This document shows, in pieces, positions 39,701-54,700 of a stretch of 64,000 nt of DNA. Source of the DNA: Erythrocercus mccallii (taxonomy: Eukaryota > Chordata > Aves > Passeriformes > Dicruridae); NCBI GenBank assembly GCA_013397435.1, contig VZRG01002602.1, forward strand, positions 19,808 through 83,807. Direction: 5' to 3'. The position numbers and the translations under genes are program-made. The notes under the pieces were generated by a model. That model saw nothing but the letters and a program-made list of their open reading frames with translations, was not told the DNA's origin and did not search any database. Position 1 is the stretch's first letter. Every line of letters starts with the position of its first letter.

Positions 39701-42700
39701 AAAGTGTTAACAGCATAATTGCTTCACCAAGACTAACATTAGCAGACATACCACCCTTAATGTAATAGTATAAAGACAGTTCTACATAGAAGTCATAGAC
39801 AGCTAACAAAAAAGTTCCTGTATCTCACAGCAGTAACTTTTTATACAGTTATCTGATCATTTTAAAATTAAGCAACCAAGAATACTTTTTATACAGAAAT
39901 AGAACTTCTGTATGTAAAACAATGTATGTGCAACAATGTCCTTGGGACAACTGTTTACAGGATCAGAACACAAATAGTTTCTCCTCTATGCTTCCAGTTG
40001 CAAAGAAGGATGAGAGAATAAACACCACAGGAAGATCAAGCAGAATATAATACTGGCTCCATAACTGGTGTCACCTGCAGAATTTTGGGTTTCTTGATCC
40101 ATGGCTGGTTTACATGACACCATAGCATGCTGGCAACAGATGGGACATACCTGTCTCAAAGAGGGGGAAAGGACTTTTTGCACAGGTGTTAGCAGGGCTC
40201 ATTGTAAGAGCTTTAAACTAATTTAAAGGGGGAAGGAATAAAAATCAGGCATGCTAGAAATAAGCTTGGGGACAGCCTGTCAGTATTGAAGGGATAGCAT
40301 GCTAGTGAGGTCCTTCAGTCTGCCATCTCAGTGGAGGCAGGGGATTGAGACTCATGTTGCGGCAAAGACACAAGGGTTGCAGATGTCCTAGAAACCACAG
40401 AAGTGTTTGAAACTGTCATATAGGAAAACCTCACTCCAAAAAAAAGGTGGCAGGATTAATTGTCCAGCTGAAGTGCATCTACACCAATGCATGCAGCATA
40501 GGCCACAAACAGGAGGAGCTGGAAGCCATTGTGCAGCTGGAAAACTATGACATAGCTATCACCATGGAAGCATGGGGATGATTGGCATAACCCAAGTGCT
40601 ATGATGGATGGCTATAAACCCTTCACAAGTGATAAGTAAGGAAAGAGAGATGGTGAGGTAGCCAGTATGTTAGGGACTGTTTTGGTTGTCTAGAGTTTAA
40701 TGATAGTGATGTTAGAGTTAAGCGTTTATGGGCAGGAATCAGGGCAATAGGCCAACAAGGCAGAAATCCTGGTGGGAGCTAGTTATAGACCACCCAACCA
40801 GGAAGAAGAGACAGATGAAATGTTGTGCAAGCAGGTAGGAGAGGTCTCATAATCGTTAGCCCTTTTTCTCATAGGACTTCAATTTAACAGATGTCTGCTG
40901 GGAACACAATACAGCAAAGAAGAAACAGTCTAGGAGGTTCCTGGAGTGTGTAGAAGATACTGACTGTCAGGAAGCTGTGTGAGCCCATTGTGATCTGAGG
41001 ACTGGTGGATGCTGGGATGGTTGAAGGCTGTCTAGGGCTCAGCCACCACAAAATGATGGAGTTTCCAATTATTGGAAAAGTAGGAAACATCAGCAGAACT
41101 GCCACCTAGGACTTCCAGAGGGCAGACTTTGGCCTGTTTAGGAGATTGTTCAACAGAATACCTTGGGAGGTTATCCTGACATTCTTCAAGAAGGAAATCT
41201 TAAAAGCACAGCCAGCAGGCCATCCCCATGTGCCAAAAGACAAGGCAGAGAAGATGAGTGATATGGCTAAAGAAAGAGCTTTGGCTGGAACTCAGGATGA
41301 AAAGGAAAGTTTATGACCTTTGAAAGATGATGCAAGGAGCTCTGGTGTCATTAAGTTACAGATGGAAAACTAGATAGGCCAAAACACAGCTAGAACTTGA
41401 TCTTGCTACTGCCACAGAAGATAAAAATGTATATATAAGCACATCAGCAACAAGTGGAGAGCTACGGAGAACCTCTCACTGGATGCAGAGGGAAATGCAG
41501 TGAGAAATTACATGGAAAGGCTGAGTGAGATACTGTCTTCTTTGTTTCAGTTTCTAATAGTGAGACGAGTTGTTCTCCAGGTAACAAGGCCCATGAGTGA
41601 AAAGAAAGGAACAGGGAGCAGAATGAAGGCCCCATGATCTGGGACAAATGTGACCTGCTACACCACTTATACATACAAATGTCTGGGGCCAGATAGGATC
41701 CACGCAAGGCTAATGAGAGAGCTGACGGAGTGCACACCAAGCCTCTTTCAGTCACTTACCAGCAGTCTTGGCTAATGAGGAAAGTCCCAGTTTGGAGGCT
41801 ACTCAACATTACAGCCATCTGCAAGAAGGAGGATCTGGGGAACTAACTGCAGGCCTGTCAGCCTGACCTCAGTACTGGGGAAGGTTCTGATGCAGATCAT
41901 TTTGAGTGTCATCATATGGCATATACAGGACAAGCTGGGGAATCAGCATGGGTTTAGGGAAGGCAGGTCCTGTTTACCCAACCTGATGATCCTCTGTGAC
42001 AAGGTAATCCACTTGGTAAATGAGGGAAGGGCTGTGGGTGTTGTCTACCTTGACTTAGTAAAGCCATTGAGACCGTGTCCCACAGCATTCTCCTGGATGA
42101 AAGTGGCTTCCCACATCTTGGACAGATGCACTCTTTGCTGGGTTAAGAAGTGGTTGGATGGCCAGGTCAGAGAATGGTGGGGAATGGAGTTAAGTCCAAT
42201 TAGTGTCTGGTCAGCAGTGGTGTTCCCCAGGAGTTAGTATTGGGTCCAGTCCTGTTTAATATCTTTTTCAATGATCAGGGTGAGGGGATCAAGTGTACTC
42301 TCAGTCTGTTTGCAGATGACACCAGGGTTATCTGCTGGAGAGCAGGAAGGCTCTGCAAAGGGATCTGGATAGCCTGGATCCACAGCCCAAGGCTAATTGC
42401 ATGAGGTTAAACCAAGTACCAGGTCCTGCACTTGGGTGACAACAATCCCGTGCAGAGCTGCAGGCTGGGGAAGCACGGGCTGGAAGCAGGGCCCAGAAGA
42501 GAAGGACCTGGGAGTTCTGGTCAACAATGGCTGAACATGAGCCAGCTATGTGTCAATGGTGGCCAAGAAGGCCAGTGGCATCCCGCCCTGTACCAGTAAT
42601 AGTGCGGCCAGCAGGACCAGGGCAGTGGTTGTCCCCCTGTACTGGGCACTGGTGAGGCTGTGCCTCAAGTGCTGTGTTCAGTTTTGGGCCCCTCACTACA

Positions 42701-45700
42701 AGAAGAACACTGAGGTGCTGGAGTGTGTCCAGAGAAAGACAAAGGAGCTGGAGAAGGGTTTGGAACACAACTCTAATGAGAAAAGATTGAGGGAGCTGAG
42801 GGTGTTCATCCTGGAGAAAAAGAGGGTTAGAGGTGACCTTACCATTCTCTACAACTCCCTGAGGAGACTGTAGTGACATGGGTATCAGTCTCTCATCACA
42901 GTAACAAGTGACAAGACAAGAGGAAGGGTCTCAAGTTGCAGCACTGGGGGAAGATTAGGTTGAATATCAGGAAAAGTTTCTTCACCAAAAGGCTTAGCAA
43001 GCATTGGAATGGTCTGTTCAAGGAAGTGGCGGAGTTACCAAACCTGGAGATAGTTAAAAGGTGTATTGATACAGCACTTATGGACATGGTTGAGTGGTGG
43101 ACATGGCAGTGTTTGGTTAACAGTTGAACTTTATGATCTTGGATCTCTTTTCAAACCTGAACTATTCTATGATTCTGTATTTTCCTATGATTCCTATGTG
43201 AGTAATATTTTTTCTATATATAATATTATATAATAAATATATGTGAATATAATTACATTTTGTATTATAAATATACATGTTCAGGGTTTTGTCTGCATGT
43301 GAAGGTGGGAGGGATGGGGCGTATGTAAGCAACCACTGTCACAGCTCTAGTACAGTTCATCAGGAAGCAAAACATGGAGGGCAGAGAAAAACAAGAGGAC
43401 TCTGCAATGATACAAGTAAGGCTGAATAACATACTGTTATCAAGTACTTATTTCTTACACTTATCTGTCCAGATTTAAGCCTCCAGAAATACTACTACTG
43501 CATTACTATTGGAGGCCTACTGCACTATTCTCTTTTTTCAGGGCCCTCATAGACCTCAGAGAGATTTGAAAACTGAAAGACAGATCAAACAAAAAACCCA
43601 GAATCACCTGTGGCCCCTGGTCTCTTAGTAAACTGAAAGAATTATTCTTAAAGCAAGAATTAAACACCTTGGTATTGTTTTAAACCTTTCTTCCCCTTGA
43701 GAGGAGCTTTATAATGTAGTTCAAGCAGTTTCACTGCAGGTTATTGCTCAGAGACACTCTCTCTTTCCTCCTTTCTCCTCTTTTTCTGGGATGTCCTTTG
43801 GTGACATTTGTTTGATCCCACAGTGAACATAACCCACCACATAACTATTACTAAACATGTAATATTAGAATTTCATCAGTTCAACCTAGCAGGCTTGAAA
43901 GGATACAGCAAGATAATCATGCAGCTACACAGGCAGCAAAGGTCCCCCCAGTAATCCTTCTGTGCTGCCAGCCATACCAGTCAAACAAGACATCGTGCCA
44001 GTATTGATGCACATACAGTCCTGCTTCAAATCACTCACCCAACTGAAAGTTAAATCTGGCTTTTGTTTTCTTCCACTTAAGATTGCCTTCAGCCAAATTA
44101 GAGTTCACACATCTTATGGAAGGCTGCACAAAGCTCCAGAGCAGATGTTCAAGAAGGCTCTGAATGGGCTGCCAAGATCACAGGAGAAGAGCAGGAATAG
44201 GGTCTCCTTCCATCTCATGCTTCAATGGGATTGCAGAAGAGCTGAGCTGACCATAGATTTGGGTCAGGCACCTAAAAACAGTTCTGCAACCAACTCTACA
44301 TCACAGTTTTCCTTCACAGCATTATCTTATATCACACATCTCTTAAAGGTTGCTCCTTATCTGCCAGAAAAAGCTAACTTGAGTTAATTAGTAACAGAAA
44401 ACACTGCCAGTGTTCAAAAGTGACTCTTAAGTAATACTTAAGGCATACCCCTCCTCTACCTTTCTTGACTGAAAGGAAAACATCAGCTTGTAGAAATATG
44501 CTAGTGCCAGGTACCCTGGCTTAGCTGCTGGCCTAGGTCAAACCATTGCACCAGTCAGTCATTGCTCTCAGAGAGGCATTCTTTCCCATCCTCCACTTTT
44601 GTCACCTGCTCACATCCAATTCAACAACCATATGGCAAGTCAATCCACCACTCATCTGCCTAATAGTAACACAACCTTCAGATCCAGCAATAGGGAGGAG
44701 CAGAAACAGGTGTGGACAACAGGAAAGGACTTAAGGGGAAACCCTAATGTAATTAAAAACATTTAACAAGCCACTTGGCCTTGATAAAATGTTCAGAGAT
44801 AGAAGGATGTAGATGAGTCTGAAAGAAGAACATGGTAGGTATGATTCAGGTGTGCACTTTGTAGCAGACACTTGTGTGGCTGGCTGCCGGCAGAAAAACA
44901 GAAAAAGGTTTGTGCAGGTCTGCAAAGCCACTGAAAACAAAAAGTGCAATCCTGCCTTTTGCATACTAGGGGTTCATGTTGAAAAGCATGGTACAATTGT
45001 GCTTCATCACATACCAACTGTGTGTACAAGACAAATAAAATATTTCATTCACTTTCAATGCATATTTTCTCTGTACTACACATAACCTCCGAAGACAAAA
45101 TGAAAAGGATCTTACAATGTAATGCACTGGAATCACAATGGGGAGTGGAGAGGAAGAGAAATTATTAAAAAAAAAAAGTTAAGCTAAAAGAAACTCAAGA
45201 GTCAAAACTTTTTTTAAAAGGTCAAATTAAAGGTCTTGAACTGATCAAGAAAGAACCAAGATTGTGATAATTGTTAGTTTTTTAGAAGGTAAGTGTTCTC
45301 AAAAACCAAGCATCAATTTGCTTTTGGAAAGGAGTCATTCAATCAGTGGCTAAGAATAAGGACAAAAATCATATAATATAGAAGAGTTAAAGCCCTGTCT
45401 ATTGCTATTTGCCATTCCAAATTTAAAACCCATGCACTACTGAAAATCTTTAACCAGCATTTTCCAAGTATTACCATGAAGTCACATTCAGTACATGCAA
45501 TCCACAACTTGATACAGTCTTTTCTAAAACAGCGGGGCAGTGGGGGTATTTGAAAATGCTTTCAAATCTGTTTTACAGTTTTAAGTAGAAAAAACCTCCG
45601 ACCTTATCTTTCAGGAGTGAGAAAGAGCAAACACTTGAGACCTCAGCTTAAAGCCAGCAAACACTTCCTCTCCTACTCCCCTCCCACTCCCTCAGGATAA

Positions 45701-48700
45701 AAGGAGAACAAACAGCCATACAATAGGCTGTGGCTGAACCTGAAGCAACAGGAACCCTTTTACTGACCAAATCTTTGGCAGTTCACAATTCAGCAAGCTA
45801 AAATGGAGTTAACAAAGACACAGCAAGTTGCCTACAACATATCCATTACTGCCTCATGCTAAACATTAAAATAAACACACCGTTTTCCCTTATAGTCTAT
45901 CTGCAGTCTGCCATAAAAATAGCGATTTATTCCCTGTTTCTGCTTTCCCACACCCTCAGCCCACTTGTGGCTATAAAACAGTCAGCACCACAAGACAAAT
46001 TGGATCAACCTGCTGATCAAACAGGGAACTACCCCACAGAAAAAATTCACTTGCTGAGCTGAGTCACCACATAGCCACATGCTCACTAAAGGCAGATTAG
46101 AATGGCAGAAATGTTTTGAAAGGTATAGCAGAAGGAAGAGATTTGGATTATCCCTTTGAGCATCAAATCAAGATTCACTAAGGCATAGAAACAGAAATGT
46201 TTTTGGATATTTCTTGGAACAAACACTATGCAGATTTAGAGCACTTCTGCATCCAACACAATTCGTGTTTTGTTTACGAAAGCATCTCCAGAGGATGGCC
46301 ATAACTCTGGGCCAGATAAACCAACCACTGCAGACATCTTTTAGTACAGGATCAATCCATCAATGTTTGGGAACTTTTAAAACACAAAGCTTTAGAACAA
46401 TTTTATTTGAGACTATTCAATTTGGTTTTCTGACTTTTATTTTGAAAATCTGCTAAGATTAAACTAGCTCAGCCTCAATTATTTAATAAGGCACAAGTCT
46501 AAATGACAACACAATTTGCTAAACATTACATAATGTGCATCCTACAGACCCCAGACTGCTCCTTTTGTGCAGCTTTTTCCGGTTTCTTCTCCCTCAAAAC
46601 TTCCAAAATAGTTAACTGCCAGTAACAATTATGTTAATGGCTAATCAGAAACTATATTAACAAACCATATGGCAGGTACAATGCCAACATTCTTTCTTTA
46701 TTTTCAGTGTATGACAGTCTGATTTTTATTTCATCAACTCAGCAACAAGTGTTTCCAGAGTACAAAACAGCATACTCCTGAGAAAGACTGTCAAACACCA
46801 ATTCACATAAGTTTGAACACACAGTCTGGGACCATATTACTCACAGCCAGGGTAATAAAAAAGCTGTAAACCTTGTCTGGCCTACGCAACTGTCAGTGAC
46901 AGGGTCACTGCCCTCGTGCTCCAAATGCCTTGGAAAGCTTGAATAAGTCTCCTGTAAGAAATATCACAAACTGAAGGAAGCAATTATATAAAAACAAAAA
47001 TGCCTTGAAAGAAAATGTTAAGTTAAAAAACCACTTCTACACTCAATGTCATGTTTGACTGCGTTTCAGAAGGGCAAATTTTTTTTTTTACATTTCCAAC
47101 AGATACGAACCAGAAAAACAAATTTGGCATATTTTACCTGTCTTACACCTACAAAAATCCACAATACTTGGTTCATACTGTCAAAAAAATTTACTGACCT
47201 CACCACTACACAATCTGCAGAAAAGAATCTTCTTGGAAATGCAGGTATAAAACATATGTATCATCTCTCTTAGAAATGTTTAAAAGGAAGTGTGAAGTAA
47301 CAATTTTGAACTCAATTTTAACTCAATTTTTAACACCAAGTATTTCAGTATAAAGCACTTGGGACACTTGCTCCATAACAGCTCAGTACATTGACCAATA
47401 CCTAGTTTTAATCGGTTTGAATATTTTACCAATGTGTGCAATTGCACTACCAATTGGTGCATGTGTGCACCAGACAAGAGATACTTCTGCTTCATAAAAT
47501 AAGGTATAGCCTACTACCCATTATTAAACCAAAGCAGCAGTCATCTGGGAAATCAATACAACATGGACAAACTGAATCAAGATCAAGGCAAGTGTTTAAT
47601 AAGAACAGGACCACTGCAACAATATAAAAGTTAATGGTTAACTTAATTTACAGATTCCTCCTCATGGACTACATTGTTAACAAATCCAAGATGAGCCCTA
47701 TCAACAGAGGGGGAAGAAAACAAAACAATCTTTGGTTTACAAAGAAGTACTCCTAATAGTGGAACTCGAGGGGTTGAAACCAGACCAAATCAGCTACCAG
47801 CACAAATGGGCAAAGACAGGTTGTTAGTTTTCTTGATGCTTTAATGAAAAAAGATGGATCCACTAGAAGCACCCAGAAGTGTTCAAAAAACTGCTATAAG
47901 AAATAAAACAATTCTTCAGCAAAGTAAGTAACAATTACTCAGTGCAAGCAGCACTGGCAAGAAAGTCCTAATCTTTCCCTTAGTACAATGCATCCCTTCA
48001 GCTTTCTATCTTACAAATTGACACTTGTAAGAATGTTTTTTACCTTAGTTGTCCAAAGGACAGTGTAAGATTTCCTTTATACATGCTGAAACTGAAATAA
48101 TTTGATTCAGGGTATGAATTCATCCAAGCCATTTAGGCGAAGATATAGTCTTGCACAGGTCCTCACCGCCTACTATTAAAAGTAATAAGAAGTATAAGTA
48201 CATAAGAAAATGCAAAACTAGTCACCTTGCAATTAGCAAAATGAAAATATTCTCTTAGTCTATAAGAAAACATCTCTAACAATAAAGTAGTTAACAATTT
48301 CTTTTAAACAGCAGTCTTCAGTAAAATGTAAAACCAATATTAAGTGTGTCAAAACTACAGTATTTTATTTCAGTTAAAAAGCAATTTAAAAATTCTAGTA
48401 AATTCCAACACCACTATTTAGCATTACGCCATTCTCAGGGAGTGATGGACACAAATACTGAATGATGCTCTAGTAAACCAGTAAAACTATTTATATGTTT
48501 AGCATGTCATGGAGCAGCTAAGACAGAAATTTCAGATTCCAATTTTTAGAGTCATTTATCATCTACCATTCTACTCATCCACCTTAATAAAAATTCATGC
48601 TTTTGTGGAAACAGTTCATGTAAAGCATCAACTTCTTTGAACATCTTTGAAATCTTTGTATCCTGACAAAAGCTGACAGAAGGATTATATTTTTCCCCAT

Positions 48701-51700
48701 CCCACAATTCAGCTTCTTCCACTCTAGCTCACATAAAAGGCTGGATGCTTTTTTGCCCTATAAGAGTTCCATTAATCCAACCCGTTTCATTTCCATATTA
48801 CATACTTCAAATCTTACAGCCTTCTGTCTTCCCCTTCCCCACTCTAAGCCCACAAGTAGGCTTTAAAATCAAAACACATCTATTGTACCACCTTTCCTCT
48901 TCTCAACGTAAGTACACCAACCAGATTGCCATACTTCCTCTCCTTTAAATGAACATTAGACAGTCGTTAATCTAGTCTTAGGCTTCTTGCATTCTGGTAA
49001 ATCATTCAGGGCCACTAAGACTTTAATGTTTACCCCAAAGTTTACAGTCTGTATCTTATCCTCCTGACTCTCACTATTAAGAAATAGGCCTGCCCTAATT
49101 GTCTTCAACATTTCTGGTTTTCTCCCACACTGTTAACCACGCTCAGATTTCTGGTCCTGCACTGTTGTGCTTTCCCCATTTATCAAGCTTGTAATACAGA
49201 AACTCATTCAACCACAATCTTAGTATATAAAAAATCACCTCCTGTTTTTTTCAGATATGTCTTCCCCTAAGGATTATCTGAATTTAAGCATTATGATTAC
49301 ATCGTGTCAGGTAAACTTCAACTTGCTTAAAACAAGCAACACACAAAACTTACAGCCTCCACACAACTTCTTGCTTAGTCTATTGCTCCATAATAGTCCA
49401 GATAGCTGCCTCAGTGTCATCTTTCACAAAAAAAAATCACCACAGAGCAGAGGTTGGAAGGCATCTCTGGAGGTCAGCTACTCCAAACGCCTGGCTCTGA
49501 GTGGGTAACTAGATTAGGTTGCTAAGGACCAGCCAGTTTTTCCGGTCTCCAAGGACAGAGCCTCCACAAACTCTCCAGAAAGCCTGTTACAATGTTCAGA
49601 CATGAGTGTCTTTTTTGCTTTAAAATTACAGTCCTTCACTTGAATTAGCCATTGTTGCTTTTTGTGTTGTCACAAGGCACCACTGAGATGAGTCTTGGAC
49701 CTCACACCTTCACTCCCCCAATCAGGTACTCATACTATTAATGGGATCCCTCCAAGCCTTCTCCAGGCAGAGTTCCAGCTCTCAGTGCCTCCTTGAGTGT
49801 CAGATGCTGCAGTCTCACCATCATCTCTGTAGCCGAAGCCAGACTTGCTCCAGCATACCCACGACTCATACTGGAGAGACCAAAATGGTGCTCTGCACTC
49901 CAGACACAGCCTTTCTGGTGCTGTGTAGAACAGATGGATCACCTTCCTCAACCTGCTAACAGTGCAGCCATGGCTTTCTCTGCCAAAAGCATGTCACTGT
50001 TCATAATCAAACTGATGTTTGACTGGCTGATTGGCACCAATCAGCACTCAGAGATCCTTCTCTGCCAAGCTGTTTTCAAGCCTGTTTCAAGCCTAGCCTG
50101 TGCTGAGGCATGGAGTTACTTCTGCCAGGTGCAGGACATGGCATTTTTCTGGATTGAGCTTCATAGGCTTCCTGTCAGACTGTTTCTCCAGCCTGTCTGG
50201 GTCTCTCTAAACTCATCTGGTCTATTAGCCACTCTCCAGTACCATCTTCTGTATCATGTACTCTTCTGCACAACCACTCTTCTGTACCATCAGCAAACTT
50301 GCTGACCATGTCACATACTCCACGTCATTAACGAAGATGTCAAACGGCCCCAGCAATCATTGACACCTGATGATTTTGTGCATCTCAAACTGCATTCCTT
50401 CAATAGTTTCCATCTTCTATCACAAGCTATTATTATCATATCAATGCACTATGCATACAGCAAACTACAAAAACTTGTTTCATCTTCAAGCAGCAGATGG
50501 AACTTAACCTTCAACTGGCATTTCCAGCCTAAAGCACTGCAATTTCCTTCACAGTGTTGAAAAAATGGCTTTCACCTCTGACTCTAAGTTGTTAGAGGAG
50601 ATTGTCCTACTCTGCTCTACACTGGTGCAGCCTCCCCTCAATTCCTCTGTCCAGTTTTGGGCACTACACTACACTACACTACATTAAAAAAAAATATATA
50701 TATTTATATATATAAAGCTATTAGAGATCATACAAAGGAGGGCAACAAAGATGATGAAGGTTCTAGAGGGGAAGCCTTATGAGTAGTGGCTGAGGTCACT
50801 TGGCCTGTTCAGCCTGGAAAAGAGGAGACTGAGGGGAGACCTCCCTGCAGTTACAACTTCCCTGTGAGGAGAGGAGGAAGGGCCTGATCTCTTCTCTGAG
50901 GTGACCAGTGACAGGACCTGAGGGAACAGCCTGAAGGTCAAGAAAGGTTTAGGCTGAATACTAGGAAAAGAGTCCCCCTGCAAGGAAGTGGTCAAAGCAT
51001 CAAGTCTGCCAGAGCTAAAAAAGTGTTCGCACAACACTCCCAGGCACTTGGGTGTGATTCTTGGGGTTGTCCTGTGCAGGAACAGGAGCTGGACTTCTGT
51101 CATCTTTGTGGGTCTCTTCCACCTCAGGATGTTCTTTTTATTCTGACTTCTGCATTCCCACACTCTATCCCTGTGTTCCTCCCCAGTAACTGTACTTGAT
51201 TTCCAATCTTAGCATTGCTATCTTTCAGATTTGCCTTGCTACAATGTATCCATTTGCTGAAAACCCATATAACATGAAGTTTTATGGATGTAACACTTGG
51301 CAGCAAACACCTTGGGATTTCTGCATAAAGTAGGGCCCATCATCAGCGCACAGATTATGGTAGATAAGGGTTACTCAGGGAAAAAGCAGGAAGATAAAAT
51401 GTTAAATCAAACAGAAGCCTCAGATAACTTTTCAACTTTTCCTGCCTCTCCTGTCTCAGTTTATGGTCAAACACTTAAGTATTTCTTTTGCCTGCTTTTA
51501 ACCCTCAAAGTACTTTTGCAAGAAGACCCTGCTAATCAGATCATGAATTTGCTTTGTTCCACACATACAAGATCACAGACAACAATCTGTTTGTTGTTAG
51601 AGTCAACAACACTTTACATCATCCTTGTCATCAGCTACAACACTGGAAAAACTACTTACCTTGAAGAACTTGCATAAAACATGTAAGTTGTTCAAGTTGA

Positions 51701-54700
51701 ATAAAGGTTCATTTAAGTGACATACTCAAAAACAGACATGGCATTCATTCTGCACGTGCTAGACGTTTTCTAGCCACTCCCTGGAGAAACACCAGTACAA
51801 TCACACTTGGCAGTTCTCTGAGTTTGGTTATCAACAGGAGGCAAGGGTACCTCTCATCTCATAAAGAAGTAGTTGGATTATCTCCAACAGAGTCTACCAA
51901 AATGTTTGTTCACTTACGCCTGGTAACACTTGATAGTAACAGAAGAGTTCTCTAAATACTGCCTTTTAAATTAGATATACACTACAAGCTACCTGGCTCC
52001 TATCTGCAACAAGATGTGTCTGCAGCAGTTCCACAAATCAAAAAAAATGCAACTTGATCATGGCTAACTGGGTAGCTACTGCTGCTCTTAACAGCTATCT
52101 TACCCAATCTATTGCCAGACACTGGAAAATATAAGGAAGTTCAAAAGAGGAGATAGTCCCACCAACACACAAAAAGGTGAAAATGAAATGACAGTGAGAA
52201 GCAGGCAGATTAGAGCAGGATAAACCTGGACACAAGCTACAGACTGAGAAGCAAGATGTGGTCAAAGAGGAAAAAAAATAGCATTGACAAGACAAACAGG
52301 CCCAAGAGAAATAAATTAAGAATTGTCACAATTACTATGCAATAAGAGATTATTAACTAAAATACTAACTTCACATTAAAAAAAACCCCAGAAGTTAAAC
52401 ATCAGCTATGTGGAGGTTTTTGCATCGGTTAGGAAGCCATGTTTAAGAAGCTTTTCAATGGTTCCAGAAGCACCTCAGGAAACTTGAGTTTTATGCATCT
52501 GTGCAAGCTGAATTCCTTCCTTGTGTCCATACACACAATAAGGCTATTAATTACTTTAACTTTAGTTATGTCTGGCTTTTTTTATTACCTTTATATGTTT
52601 CTGAAAAGTCTTGATTTTCACTCAACAGACAAGGCCCAGTTACACCCAAATGCCACATAAATGCAGAATTCATTATTTCTTCATTGACTGCCGTAACTAA
52701 AAGGTTTTAAAAATAATTTGCAGCAGTATGTTTATCAATTAAGTGACACGCACAACCCCTCCTACTTACACCTGGGAACCAAGAAAATGAGCAACCTCAG
52801 TATCAACTGACTGCCTTAAAGTGATTTCCATTAAGTGCTGTAATTAGAATTGCCACTGACAAGTGGTACAAGAACACTGAAGACTCAGAGCCAGAACATG
52901 ACTTCACATGAGTTCAGGTTTTTTGACCAGATAAATAAAGACAGAATAAAATAAAGACAAATATATAGCTTAAGAGAGTTACCAAACATTACCCAATGTC
53001 TTTAACATCTCCGCTGAGGACCCAGACAACATAAGTGCACAGTATGTCCACAGTGACACTAAATTGGCCAGGAGTGATGATCTGCTGGCGAGCAGGAAGA
53101 CCCTGGAGAGGGATCTGGGATCAACAGGCCAGGATCAATTGTCAGGTGGTGTTCCACCAAGGTAGAAGTTGGGGGGGGACGGTGGGGGAGGTGCGAGTGA
53201 GCTGCTGTGGGTGCTTAACTTCTATGGGCTTAAGCCATGGCAGTGGTACAACAAGGTGAACTGCTCTGTCCTGCTCTGGAGTCAAACAACCCCATGCAGT
53301 GCTACATGCTGAGGGCAGAGTAGCTGGAAAGCTGCCCAGCAGAAAGGGACCTGGAGGTCCTGATCAACACCTGCCTGCACATGAACCTGCCATGTTGCCA
53401 GGAGGCCAAGAAGGCCAATGGAATCCTAGCTTGTATCAGAAATAGCATGACCAGGACCAGGGCAGTGATTGTCCCTCCTTATTTGGCACTGGTGAGTGAG
53501 GCCTCTCACAACAAGGAAGACATTGATGTGCTGGAGCTTGTCTAGAGAAGGGCAATGAAGCTGAAGAAGGGTCTAGAGAGTAAGTCCTGTGAAGAAGCAG
53601 CTGAGGGAGCTGGAGTTATTCAGTAAAGGAGGCTTAGGGCAGATCTGATTGCTCTTTACAACTCTCTGAGAGTGTTGCCAGGTGGGGGTTGGTGTCTTCT
53701 AGGCAACTATTGACAGGACAAGCGGACATGACTCCAAGCTCCATCAGGGGAAGTTCAGGTTGGATATCAAGAAGAATTCCTTCATGGAAAGGGTTGTCAA
53801 GCATTGGAATGGACTGCCCAGGGATGTTGTAGATTTGCCTTCCCCAGGGATATTCAAGAAATGGACATAGTACTTGGTGTAAAGGCTTAATTGACAAGAT
53901 GGTGATCAGTCAAAGGTTGGAATCAGTGATTTTGGAGGTATTCTCCAACCTAAATGTTTCTGTGTTTCAAACCCATTCAAAGTAGATGAAAGAGGTGGCA
54001 AGAACCAGATTTTGCAAATGCAGTATGGAAGAACAGTACCTTAGACTTCCAAACCCTACAAGTTTGAATGCAATTACAACACAAACCAATGCAAAAGAAA
54101 TATTGTCTTGATCTTAATCTCAACAACTGCTGAAAGCACTTCAAGACTAAAAAAAACACCTTACTTACTTGAATAACTTAGTTTACCTACTTAATTCACA
54201 TGTTCTAAGTGTTTTCCTAAATCAAACTTCTTAAACATCAATGGGAAAGCACAGAAGGATGACTTTCTAGTCCACAACAGCTTTACTGACATGTTACAAC
54301 ATTATCTTAGTACTCCAGCACAGATGGGACCGTCCAACTCACCAATATAGCATGGCTAGACACAGTGCAGACTGAGTACTAGCAGTACCTCAATGACTTC
54401 AAAAAATTTAAACCAACAACAGTCTATAAGGAGAAAACAGGAAGACTAGTTTCATCTTTCTTCTTTACTGCCTGTAATAGGAACAATATATTATTCAGTA
54501 TATTCCAAGTGTCATTTGATTCTGTTCTAATACTGCATCCTCTGATATAAAATGCAGTTTCTGTCAATAAGTGAAGACCCTTTCCTACCTCAGGGGTCTC
54601 AGAAAGGGTGCAGGGTGCTGTGTCTGCCACCCAAGATAAAACTAGTCTCTATGAAATGAAAGGCACTAGTAACACTATCTAGCCACCAGAGTTTTCAGGC

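Noticed and set aside
43962..44387. A 141-codon plus-strand frame in UGCG intron 1
   Set aside because: No known domain, no splice or promoter support. The length is within reach of chance in 64 kb.
51297..51677. A 126-codon plus-strand frame in intron 1
   Set aside because: No recognised domain and antisense to UGCG. Nothing separates it from chance.
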